Assembly: GCA_014859655.1 (NCBI GenBank)
Contig: JACUTT010000004.1
Location: 17,841 to 81,840, forward strand
DNA: 64,000 nucleotides
Reading direction: 5' to 3'
Source of the DNA: Campylobacterales bacterium
GTDB taxonomy: Bacteria; Campylobacterota; Campylobacteria; Campylobacterales; Sulfurimonadaceae
In this document: positions 1 to 8,323 of the stretch, piece by piece
Layout of the letters: each line of letters opens with the position of its first letter
Numbering within the stretch: the stretch's first letter is position 1
The notes under the pieces: model-generated
What the model was told of the DNA's origin: nothing
The model's database searches: none
The model's input: the letters and a program-made list of their open reading frames with translations, nothing else
Made by a program: the position numbers and the translations under genes

Positions 1-1089
1 ACAACGTCACCGACCGCATAGACACTCGCATCGCTTTGGGTCTGGAAAGAGACCGGCTTGTCTGCACTGCTTGCCATTTTGACTTTTTTGAAGGCATCTG
101 GAGTCGTTGCAACGCCTGACATCTCGATAACCGGGTTTGACATATTGTGCGGGATCAGGTTGAAGACGCTGTATTTGATCGTCTTGCTTGTTTTGACGCC
201 ATCCGTGTCATCCTCATCCTTGTAGACCGTCTGCTCGTAAGTGATCTCTTTCTTGTCAAAATCAACATCCACGATACGGCAGTTGCTGCGATGCTCTACC
301 ATATCACCGTTGATCTCTTTCCACGACTCTTTGAAGGCTGCGCCTTTAGAGATAGAATCTGTTTCGTTGAGCATAATGACCTTGCCCTCTATGCCTTCGT
401 TTTTCATGAAGTTGGCGATCATACTCGCACGCTCAAAGGGTGCCGGAGGACAGCGGAATTTGCCGCTTGGAACGGTAATGATCACATCGCCGTCGTCCAT
501 GTTTTTGACCATTCTGTCCAGTGTCACGTGCTCACCGCCAGGAACCAATGCTCCCGGTGCCGCACGGCGGGCCTGTGCGATTTTAGCATCGGACCATGTC
601 GGGAACTGCTCTTTGTAGTTATAGTCGATACCCGGTGCAAGGACCAGGATGTCATAAGCAACCCCGCCCATAGAGGTGTGGACTACCTTTTTTTCACGGT
701 CGATGCCCGTAACGACAGCTGTCAACATGCCATAGCCGTTTTTCTCAACTGCCTGCGCGTAGTCATGCGTCAACATACTAAGGTTGACACCATTAAGTCC
801 GCCTAAGTTGGCATTTGAGAATGGACAAGACATAAAGCTGTCATTTTTTTCGATGATCGTAACATCAAATTTTGAATCTATTTTTTTCAGCTCTTTGGCA
901 ACAGTCAAACCGCCCCAGCCTCCGCCGATAATAACAACCTGATGTTTGCCGAGCAGCTTGCACGCTGCAGTTTTCGTGTCTGAAGCCGTACTAGAAGCTC
1001 CTCCTGTAACGGCCGAACAGCCAGTTACGGCAGCCGCTGCCGCGCTGATACCGGCAAACTTAAGTAGATCTCTTCTTGAATTATTCATG
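1..1089 (-). CDS. FAD-dependent sulfide dehydrogenase (flavocytochrome c sulfide dehydrogenase FccB / SQR-like), Tat-exported; partial, runs off left edge
   Basis: Minus-strand reading from ATG at 1089: MNNSRRDLLKFAGISAAAAAVTGCSAV..., twin-arginine signal, then VVIIGGGWGGLTVAKEL (FAD-binding GxGxxG) and ...VYAVGDVV near the edge. Absent from the ORF track because it is open at the left edge. Confidence 0.8.
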
Positions 1090-1313
1090 CGTTGGTTCTC
1101 CTATTGCTGTTAGATTTAGTAGCATACTATTGGTATTGAGCTTAAAGGTTTCTAAGATAACACGAAATGCGGCGCATAAGAGATTATTATAAATAAATGG
1201 TGATAAAATTGTGATAGACTCAGCACAAAGTTGAAGTAAGCTTCAAAAGGATACCCCGGTAAGTTGAATGCAAAGAGGTCAACATGTTCTAAAAGTATTT
1301 TTTGTTTTCTTAA

Positions 1314-1373
1314 TTTAGGGCACCTCTAAAAACCCCAGTTGCCTTCAGTTGGGATTTTTAGAGGTGCCCTTTA
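1314..1373. mobile_element. 52-bp MITE-like palindromic element (1318-1369) flanked by TTTA direct repeats
   Basis: GGGCACCTCTAAAAACCCCAGTTG...AGTTGGGATTTTTAGAGGTGCCC inverted repeats; TTTA at 1314-1317 and at 1370-1373. Confidence 0.65.
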
Positions 1374-1526
1374 GATTGACCACTGTCTCCGGGGAGATTA
1401 CTCCTGCTTCATTTTCGTTAAAAGCATTTACAAGTCCCCCATCTAAGTAATTTTTGCTACATTCAGTTGTGGCATTAAAATCCAGCATATCTTCCGAGGT
1501 AAAAAAACAGAAAACACCCCCCCCAT
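1345..1526 (-). pseudogene. Short ORF or gene fragment, out of frame by one base in a G8 tract and ending inside the MITE-like element
   Basis: ATG at 1526 followed by G8 (1517-1524). With one extra G it would read MGGGVFCFFTSEDMLDFNATTECSKNYLDGGLVNAFNENEAGVISPETVVNLKGTSKNPN*. Confidence 0.4.
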
Positions 1527-1529
1527 AAG

Positions 1530-3722
1530 CTAGCTTTCATTTTCTTTCTTGTGGCCGTCAAAAAATTCTAACTCACTCATAATCGTATCGATTAGCCTAG
1601 CTCCTTGGTCGGTCTCAAAGCTCTCGATATGCTCTTTGAGTTTAGCCATCTTCTGGCTAAATGCTGCATTGGCATACTCAACAAATATTCCAGTTTCTTC
1701 GGTATTGACTATTATCCCATTCTGTAGCTCTTTTTTGAGCGTTTGGAGCTTGATCGCCATTTGCAGCGGGTCGAGGTGTTTTTTATAAATCGCTGGTTTG
1801 GTCTCTTTATCAAGATGGGCTTTCAACAGCTTCAACGTCTCGTTGAGCATGCTTTTACACTCAGGAAACCGTTGCTGAACTTTAGCAAGATTATTGTTTT
1901 TTGCGGCTTCTTCTAGCTCCTTACCCATATCTTGCAGTATAAGGGCACCTATATTTCCAGCAGAACCTCTAAGTGAATGGGCGTGCAGTTGCGCATCTTG
2001 GCTGTTGTTTTCCTCCAATGCTTTTGCCAGTGCTGTGAGAGACTTTGCTCCGTCGTTCACAAATGACTTTATGATTTTATTTAACAATGTGCTATTGCCA
2101 CCAAGTCGATGCAAAGCCTCTTCTTCGTCCCATAAAACAAGATCTCTTGGCACTGTTTGTTTTAAAATAAGTTCTTTTTCTTCTTTTAAAATCCATTTGA
2201 TTAATGTCGATTTTAAAACAGAAAGATTGATTGGTTTTGCAATGTAGTCGTCCATGCCGGCACTGGTGCATTTCTGCCGATCGCCTTGCATTGCATTGGC
2301 CGTCATGGCAATGATAGGCAGATGCTTATTCTCTTCACCTGCTTTTCCCTCACGTACTGCACGTGTTGCATCGTACCCGTCCATTTCAGGCATTTGACAG
2401 TCCATTAGAACAAGGGCATATCTTTGTGTGTCATTTGAGATTCGGATGGCGTCCAGAGCTTCTAGTCCATTCGAAGCCATGTCGCAAGTTAGCCCCAAAC
2501 TCTCCAATATCCCTTGCGCTACTAGCTGATTAGTAGTGTTGTCTTCAACAACAAGAAGTCGGATATCGGATGGCCAGGAGATATTATTTTCATTGAATTT
2601 TTCTTTGGTTTGAACAATAACTTGATCGCTTCCCAGCGCAACCGTTAAATCAATACTAAAGGTACTTCCCTCCCCAGAAATACTCGTGGCGTTTACGCTT
2701 CCGCCCATAAGCCCGCTTAGTTTTTTGACAATAGAGAGCCCCAATCCTGTTCCTCCGTATTTACGGGTTGTAGAACCATCGGCTTGCGTAAAGGCTTCAA
2801 ACAGCATTTCTATCTTTTCATGCGGTATGCCAATACCTGTATCCATAACATCAATACGCAAACGCCCATGCTTTTCATTCTCTTTATAAAGAGAAGCGTT
2901 AATGGTAATGTGCCCTTCGTGGGTAAACTTCACTGCATTTCCTACGAGATTGGTGAGAATCTGACGTAAACGTCCCGGATCGGTGATGATGTTGGAATAA
3001 GTGATTTTATCGGTATTTAGAATGAGTTTTAAACCTTTTTCTTCGGCTTTAAACGCAATGGAGTGTGTGAAAACTTCCAGCTCATGTCTGAGATCAAACT
3101 CGAGCATTTCCAAATCCATCTTCCCTGCTTCGATCTTGGAAAAATCGAGAATATCGTTGATAAGTCCCAGCAGTGAAGTAGCACTCGAGGTCGCAATAGC
3201 CACTTTGTGTTTTTGGGATGGATCAAGTTGGGTTTTGTCCAACAGCGCCAGCATTCCCAATACACCGTTCATAGGGGTGCGTATCTCGTGACTCATGGCA
3301 GCTAGAAATTGTGATTTAGCATGGTCGGATGCTTGGGCATCTTCTTTGGCTTTTAGTAACTCAGCCTCAAACCGACTGCGCTCATGTGCGACAAACAATA
3401 CCCAGGAGTAGCTCTCCTTGCCATTGTTAAAACTTCTCTGACAATTGACTAAAACAGGAATAGATTGTTTTTGACTGTCGTAAATCTGCATGTGGATTTC
3501 TCGCACTTGTGCTTCATGGTACAAGATTGGCCAAAGGTATGTTTGTAAAAAAATACGGCTCGCAGGGGGAAATAAATCATTTAGGGACTTTTTTTGCCAT
3601 TCTTCAGCCGTCCCTCCCACAAATTGCAATAAATTAGCATTGGTTATGAGTATATGTCCCGCGGCATCAGTAATCAACACAGGACAAGGCAGTTGATCAA
3701 TCAAATTATTCATATAATTCAA
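1530..3722 (-). CDS. Hybrid sensor histidine kinase (PAS-HisKA-HATPase-REC-Hpt)
   Basis: N-terminal PAS; MSHEIRTPMNGVLGM (H-box); GGTGLGLSIVKKLSGLMGG (G-box); LVLMDCQMPEMDGYDATRAVR (REC); HAHSLRGSAGNIGA (Hpt). Confidence 0.93.
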   Translation of the reverse strand: MNYMNNLIDQLPCPVLITDAAGHILITNANLLQFVGGTAEEWQKKSLNDLFPPASRIFLQTYLWPILYHEAQVREIHMQIYDSQKQSIPVLVNCQRSFNNGKESYSWVLFVAHERSRFEAELLKAKEDAQASDHAKSQFLAAMSHEIRTPMNGVLGMLALLDKTQLDPSQKHKVAIATSSATSLLGLINDILDFSKIEAGKMDLEMLEFDLRHELEVFTHSIAFKAEEKGLKLILNTDKITYSNIITDPGRLRQILTNLVGNAVKFTHEGHITINASLYKENEKHGRLRIDVMDTGIGIPHEKIEMLFEAFTQADGSTTRKYGGTGLGLSIVKKLSGLMGGSVNATSISGEGSTFSIDLTVALGSDQVIVQTKEKFNENNISWPSDIRLLVVEDNTTNQLVAQGILESLGLTCDMASNGLEALDAIRISNDTQRYALVLMDCQMPEMDGYDATRAVREGKAGEENKHLPIIAMTANAMQGDRQKCTSAGMDDYIAKPINLSVLKSTLIKWILKEEKELILKQTVPRDLVLWDEEEALHRLGGNSTLLNKIIKSFVNDGAKSLTALAKALEENNSQDAQLHAHSLRGSAGNIGALILQDMGKELEEAAKNNNLAKVQQRFPECKSMLNETLKLLKAHLDKETKPAIYKKHLDPLQMAIKLQTLKKELQNGIIVNTEETGIFVEYANAAFSQKMAKLKEHIESFETDQGARLIDTIMSELEFFDGHKKENES

Positions 3723-3731
3723 ATTGCCCTG

Positions 3732-4544
3732 TTAGCCCAAAGAAGTGGCATCAAAATATTCCTTCATTGCTTCTATAACGAGCTTCGGATGACTCATATG
3801 CCCACAATGACCCGCCACATTGAGTACTTTTAAGGTACTGTTGCTCAAGACTTCATGCATATAATCACCGACTCCAAGGGGTGCCAGTGCATCTCTGCTG
3901 TGCTGAAGAATCAAAGAGGGACACGTAGCCAATGGTAGATCAGCACGATTGTCGGAGAAAAAAGTGGTTTTGGCGAATACTCGCGCCACTTGCGGATCGG
4001 TAGAGCAAAAACTCTCCGACAATTCATGCGACACCTCTTCTCCGCCACCCTCACCCGATACCACCGGAGCCAAATAATTAGCCCAGCCTATGTAGTTCTG
4101 GTCCATTAAAGACAGTAGTCCCTCCAAGTCCTCGCGCTCAAAACCTCCCAAATACTCAGGCGGATGATTCAAAAAACAAGGCGAAGGTCCTAGCAAAATC
4201 AAGCGCTCAAACAGTTGTGGACGTGCAATCGAAGCCAAAATCCCCGCACTGCAACTGACCGAATGGCCCACAAAAGTTACGCCACTGTGTAAATCCAATG
4301 CATCACAAACATCCAAGACATCCTGAGCATAGCCTTGTAAACTAGAATATCGTTTACTATCAAATGAGGCCAAATCGGATTGCCCACTGCCAACATAATC
4401 AAATAATACTTGTCGGTGAGTAGAACCAAAAGCAGGTGTAATTCGATCCCACATTTTCTGGCTACAGCCAAAACCGTGGGCATACAGAATCACAGGACCT
4501 TTGTCCCCTAGTACCTGAACGTTATTTCGCTTGATAATATTCAT
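3732..4544 (-). CDS. RsbQ-like alpha/beta hydrolase
   Basis: Start at MNIIKRNNVQVLG preceded by gaggga; GHSVSCSAGILAS nucleophile elbow; DALAPLGVGDYMHEVL and AGHCGHMSHP match the RsbQ/KAI2-type acid and His regions. The ORF track start at 4583 is probably too far upstream. Confidence 0.85.
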   Translation of the reverse strand: MNIIKRNNVQVLGDKGPVILYAHGFGCSQKMWDRITPAFGSTHRQVLFDYVGSGQSDLASFDSKRYSSLQGYAQDVLDVCDALDLHSGVTFVGHSVSCSAGILASIARPQLFERLILLGPSPCFLNHPPEYLGGFEREDLEGLLSLMDQNYIGWANYLAPVVSGEGGGEEVSHELSESFCSTDPQVARVFAKTTFFSDNRADLPLATCPSLILQHSRDALAPLGVGDYMHEVLSNSTLKVLNVAGHCGHMSHPKLVIEAMKEYFDATSLG

Positions 4545-4604
4545 ACTTCCCTCTATCGTCTTATCGTATCTATTTAAGCACATTGTAACATTTATATTTG
4601 GACA

Positions 4605-4757
4605 ATGTCTGTTTTTTTAAACCCAAAAGGTTTTATTACTCCGCATAAGCTCGCTCAGATTTTGGGGCATCGTGATTCCCAAATGGTTCACCAGGTCTAC
4701 GCTAAATTTTTAAATGATGGTAAATTTGATTTTAAAATGGATTTGGAGCTTTATTAG
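4605..4757 (+). pseudogene. Remnant of a tyrosine recombinase (phage integrase) C-terminus
   Basis: 51-codon frame ...GFITPHKLAQILGHRDSQMVHQVYAKFLNDGKFDFKMDLELY*, containing the LAxxLGH...Y catalytic-tail motif. It lacks the N-terminal two-thirds. Confidence 0.75.
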
Positions 4758-4829
4758 TTGTATGGGGATTTTTTGATTTTTTCAGAAGGTCTTTGAAAGT
4801 CCCTATTTTAGGGGGTTTTGAGAGTTTTT

Positions 4830-4913
4830 TGGTGCGGTCGGGGGGATTTGAACCCCCACACCCTAAAGCACTACCACCTCAAGGTAGCGTGTCTACCGTT
4901 CCACCACGACCGC
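4830..4913 (-). tRNA. tRNA-Leu (anticodon GAG), CCA encoded
   Basis: Reverse complement GCGGTCGTGGTGGAAC...CTACCTTGAGGTGGTAG...GGGGGTTCAAATCCCCCCGACCGCACCA; 7-bp acceptor stem, T-arm GGTTCAAATCC, anticodon loop CTTGAGG, variable arm. Confidence 0.95.
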
Positions 4914-4960
4914 ATATTAGAAGATGTCAGCCGAAGCTGACAGAGGTATTCTTAGGTTGA

Positions 4961-5275
4961 TTAACCTAGGAATGGGTTCGCGTAAAGTGCGATAAGCGCG
5001 ATTACTAGAGTATAGATAACCTGTGCTTCGATCATTGCAAGAGCGATGAACATTGTAGTCATTAGCTTTCCGCCAAGACCTGGGTTACGTGCAGTACCTG
5101 CGATAGTTGCAGCAGCAGTGTGACCCATACCGATAGCGCCACCAAGAGCAGCAAGACCAAGACCAACACCGGCCGCGATCATTGAGTATGCTTTTAGTGT
5201 TTCGTTAACTACAGCTTCTTCAGCACCGAATGCAGCAGCAGCAAGAGCTAGCATCAATAATACGATTTTTTTCAT
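4961..5275 (-). CDS. atpE: F0F1 ATP synthase subunit c
   Basis: MKKIVLLMLALAAAAFGAEE...GVGLGLAALGGAIGMGHTAAATIAGTARNPGLGGKLMTTMFIALAMIEAQVIYTLVIALIALYANPF. Confidence 0.95.
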   Translation of the reverse strand: MKKIVLLMLALAAAAFGAEEAVVNETLKAYSMIAAGVGLGLAALGGAIGMGHTAAATIAGTARNPGLGGKLMTTMFIALAMIEAQVIYTLVIALIALYANPFLG

Positions 5276-5492
5276 TTTATCTCCTTTTTGTTGTACAAGG
5301 TCCGTTCGGCTAGCGTAACCGGTTTGTGAACCAGCCATAACCACATAAATGCGGCTATGTCCCTACTAAAGACTTCGTTTCGTCGGAAGTTTACAGAGTC
5401 GGGGCTAAAAGTAAGATTAAAGAGTGTTTTATTGCAAAAGAAATTTTTGCTATAGCGCAGGCGGAGAGAGCCTTTGCTAAGAAGAGGAAGCT

Positions 5493-7679
5493 CTACGGCC
5501 GTCCGAGGCTGATCTTGTTGCCTTTGAACTCCAGGATCTCGACTTCGATCTCCTGGCCGACAGAGAGGACATCTTCGACTTTACTGACGCGCTCTTTTGA
5601 GATCTTGGAGATGTGCAAAAGACCGTCGATGCCGCCGGGAAGTTCGATAAAGGCGCCAAAATCAACCGTGCGTTTCACCTTTCCCATCACGATGTCGCCA
5701 ACCTGATACTCCGGCGCCTTCTCTTTGGGAGCAGAGAGCAGAGACTCGATGTGTTCGCGTGCGCTTTTGACACCTTTTTTGCTGCTGCCCGAAACGCGGA
5801 CATTTCCCTCTTTTTTGTCGATGTCGATGGAGACCTCAAACTTTTCGATGATCTCGCGGATCGTCTTGCCCGCCTGGCCGATGACCTCCGCTATGCGCGA
5901 AGGATCGATGCTGAAGAGGTCCATACTCGGAAGCTTCTCTTCGTTAATCGTGATATTCTCCTCTGCCTCCTTCATGATGTCGAGGATGTGGACGCGTCCC
6001 TCTTTGGCCTGCAAAAGCGCTTCATGCAGAAGTGCCTTGGAGATGCCTCCGAGCTTGATGTCCATCTGCATCGCCGTAATTCCCTTATAGGAGCCCGCGA
6101 CCTTGAAGTCCATATCGCCGTCGTGGTCTTCAAGGCCCATGATGTCGCTCAAGACGGCGTGTTTGTCGCCTTCGATAACAAGACCCATCGCAATGCCTGC
6201 TATAGGATCGCTCATCTCGATCTCGGCCGCACGAAGGGCCATATAGCCGCCGCAGACGGTTGCCATAGACGAGGAGCCGTTGGACTCCAGGATCTCGGAG
6301 ACCAGACGGATGGTTCTTCCCTGCGCGTCCAAAGCTGCTTCGAGCGCGCGCTTGCCAAGATTGCCGTGTCCGAGTTCGCGGCGTTTGGGCGCACCCACCG
6401 GAGAGGCCTCGCCTACTGAGAAGCCCGGGAAGTTATAGTGAAGCATAAAGGCTTCGTTCTGGGTTCCCGCATCAGTCAGGTTTTCAAACATCTGCGCGTC
6501 TTTGTTCCCGCCTACCGTCAAGACAACAAGAGCCTGTGTCTGGCCGCGGGTAAAGAGACAGGAGGCGTGTGCGTTGGGAAGAACATTGGTCTCGATCGAA
6601 ATCGGGCGGACCTGGGTCAGTGTTCGTCCGTCGGCACGCACGCTCTTTTCAATGATCTGGTCGCGTACGCATTTTCGTTTGTAGTTGACGACAGAGGATT
6701 TTATCTGGTCGTAATGCCACGCATTCTCTTTCGCGATATCCGAAGCCAAAATCGCCTTGGAGATCGTTTTGAGCGAGTTATTGCGCTCGCTCTTTGCCAT
6801 CTGGCTGATCGCTGCTTCTATCTGGGTCTTGTACACCTCCTGAACATGGGCATAGATCTCCGAGTTGCTGATCTCTTCGAGCAGTCTAACCGGCTCTTCG
6901 GCTCTGGAAAGAGGGATAAAGGCCTCTTCGTACTGCACATTGGCAACATTCAGCGCCTCCTGTGCGATGGAAATCACTTCGATCAGCTCGTCTTCCGGCA
7001 TCGCGTTGGAGGCAACGGTGGTGATCATCTCTGAGGCCAGGGTCGGATCGATCATCGGATCGACCATCGGCATCGGGATCATCTCGCTCTCTATCGAACC
7101 CAAAGAGCGCATCTCGATCATCAAAAGGTCATCCTTGCTTCCCGCGACAAAAAGATCGAGGGTAGACTCTTGCATCTGTGAGTTCGTCGGATTGATCTCT
7201 ATCTTACCGTCGATCTTGCCCAAACGCACACCCGTGACCGAGGTCTTGAAGGAGAGGTTGGAGTGGAGCATGGCCGCCGAGGCTGCATTTAGCGCCAGAC
7301 GCTGAAGGTCGGCCTCTTTGTCCACGCTGAGCACCATGATTGTGATCTGCGTCGGGTGCGCAAAGCCTTTTGGAAAGAGCGGGCGCAGAGAGCGGTCGAC
7401 AAGGCGCGAAGTCAAAGTCTCAAAATCACTCGGCTTGCTCTCGCGTTTGAAAAATCCTCCCGGCATCTTTCCCGCGGCATAGCTCTTCTCAAGATACTGT
7501 ACGGTCAAAGGAAGAAAATCCCCTTCGATCACCTCGTCGCGGTCAACGGCGATCGTTGCCAGTAGCACCGTGTCACCGACTTTCAGCCATGCGGCCCCGT
7601 CTGCTTGACGCGCAACTTTTTCAAACTCATAGGTCTCGATATGGTTGTTGATATCAAAAATACATCTGCTCATTTTCAT
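5493..7679 (-). CDS. pnp: Polyribonucleotide nucleotidyltransferase
   Basis: RNase PH duplication, KH (IAEVIGQAGKTIREIIEKFEVSIDI) and S1 (VGDIVMGKVKRTVDFGAFIELPGGIDGLLHISKI) domains. Confidence 0.97.
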   Translation of the reverse strand: MKMSRCIFDINNHIETYEFEKVARQADGAAWLKVGDTVLLATIAVDRDEVIEGDFLPLTVQYLEKSYAAGKMPGGFFKRESKPSDFETLTSRLVDRSLRPLFPKGFAHPTQITIMVLSVDKEADLQRLALNAASAAMLHSNLSFKTSVTGVRLGKIDGKIEINPTNSQMQESTLDLFVAGSKDDLLMIEMRSLGSIESEMIPMPMVDPMIDPTLASEMITTVASNAMPEDELIEVISIAQEALNVANVQYEEAFIPLSRAEEPVRLLEEISNSEIYAHVQEVYKTQIEAAISQMAKSERNNSLKTISKAILASDIAKENAWHYDQIKSSVVNYKRKCVRDQIIEKSVRADGRTLTQVRPISIETNVLPNAHASCLFTRGQTQALVVLTVGGNKDAQMFENLTDAGTQNEAFMLHYNFPGFSVGEASPVGAPKRRELGHGNLGKRALEAALDAQGRTIRLVSEILESNGSSSMATVCGGYMALRAAEIEMSDPIAGIAMGLVIEGDKHAVLSDIMGLEDHDGDMDFKVAGSYKGITAMQMDIKLGGISKALLHEALLQAKEGRVHILDIMKEAEENITINEEKLPSMDLFSIDPSRIAEVIGQAGKTIREIIEKFEVSIDIDKKEGNVRVSGSSKKGVKSAREHIESLLSAPKEKAPEYQVGDIVMGKVKRTVDFGAFIELPGGIDGLLHISKISKERVSKVEDVLSVGQEIEVEILEFKGNKISLGRP

Positions 7680-8323
7680 CCTTGTTCTTCTAAAATAGTT
7701 TCAATCTCTTTGTCGCTTACGGGCCTAAAATCTGTGTAATAACAGTAGGTCTTGACATAGTCGCCCACCTCGTGCACGATATAGGACTCATCCACGATCT
7801 GGTTCAGTGCCTCGGCAACACTTTTTGGCGCAACGGGAATCGCCACAAAAACCGCTTTGGCGTCCATGTTCATCGCTGTTTTGATCCCTGTCATCAGTTT
7901 CATCCCGCTCTCACACCCCTCATCGATGAGCAAAACATGCTCGTCTTTGAGGTCAGTAAAGGGCCTTCCTTTTCTGAGTTTGTAGATCGCGGGGAGAATC
8001 TTCTCTTCATGTTTGCGGCGCGCCTCGCCATAGATGTAGTCATACTGCACCCCAAAGGCATTCACCAGCTCTTCGTGCACGACGATCTCTTCGCTTTCGC
8101 TGACGCGGCCGAGTTCGCACTCATGGTTTGCAGGTGCCGCAATGGCCTCTGAAAGCAGGATATCCACCTTCACTCCGGCTTTTTTTGCTATAGCGGCAGC
8201 GATCTTCAGGCCGCCCGATGAGACCGCGATGATCTTCCACTTTTCCTGGCGTATGCGCTCAATAGGCAGTATGTCGATCAGTTTTGCTGCCGCTTCATCT
8301 CTGTCTTTGTGGTACTGGTTCAT
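7676..8323 (-). CDS. Phosphoribosyltransferase family protein
   Basis: HVLLIDEGCESGMKLMTGIKTA PRPP-loop-like motif; 4-nt overlap with pnp. Confidence 0.75.
   Translation of the reverse strand: MNQYHKDRDEAAAKLIDILPIERIRQEKWKIIAVSSGGLKIAAAIAKKAGVKVDILLSEAIAAPANHECELGRVSESEEIVVHEELVNAFGVQYDYIYGEARRKHEEKILPAIYKLRKGRPFTDLKDEHVLLIDEGCESGMKLMTGIKTAMNMDAKAVFVAIPVAPKSVAEALNQIVDESYIVHEVGDYVKTYCYYTDFRPVSDKEIETILEEQG

Noticed and set aside
147-806. 219-aa plus-strand ORF
   Set aside because: Antisense to the FccB-like gene; composition reflects reverse-complement codon bias, no recognisable domain.
1345-1532. Kinase C-terminal extension through the G8 tract
   Set aside because: The kinase frame stops at TAG (1530-1532) before the tract, so tract slippage alone cannot extend it.
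5613-6419. 268-aa plus-strand ORF
   Set aside because: Entirely antisense to pnp, a well-supported conserved gene.
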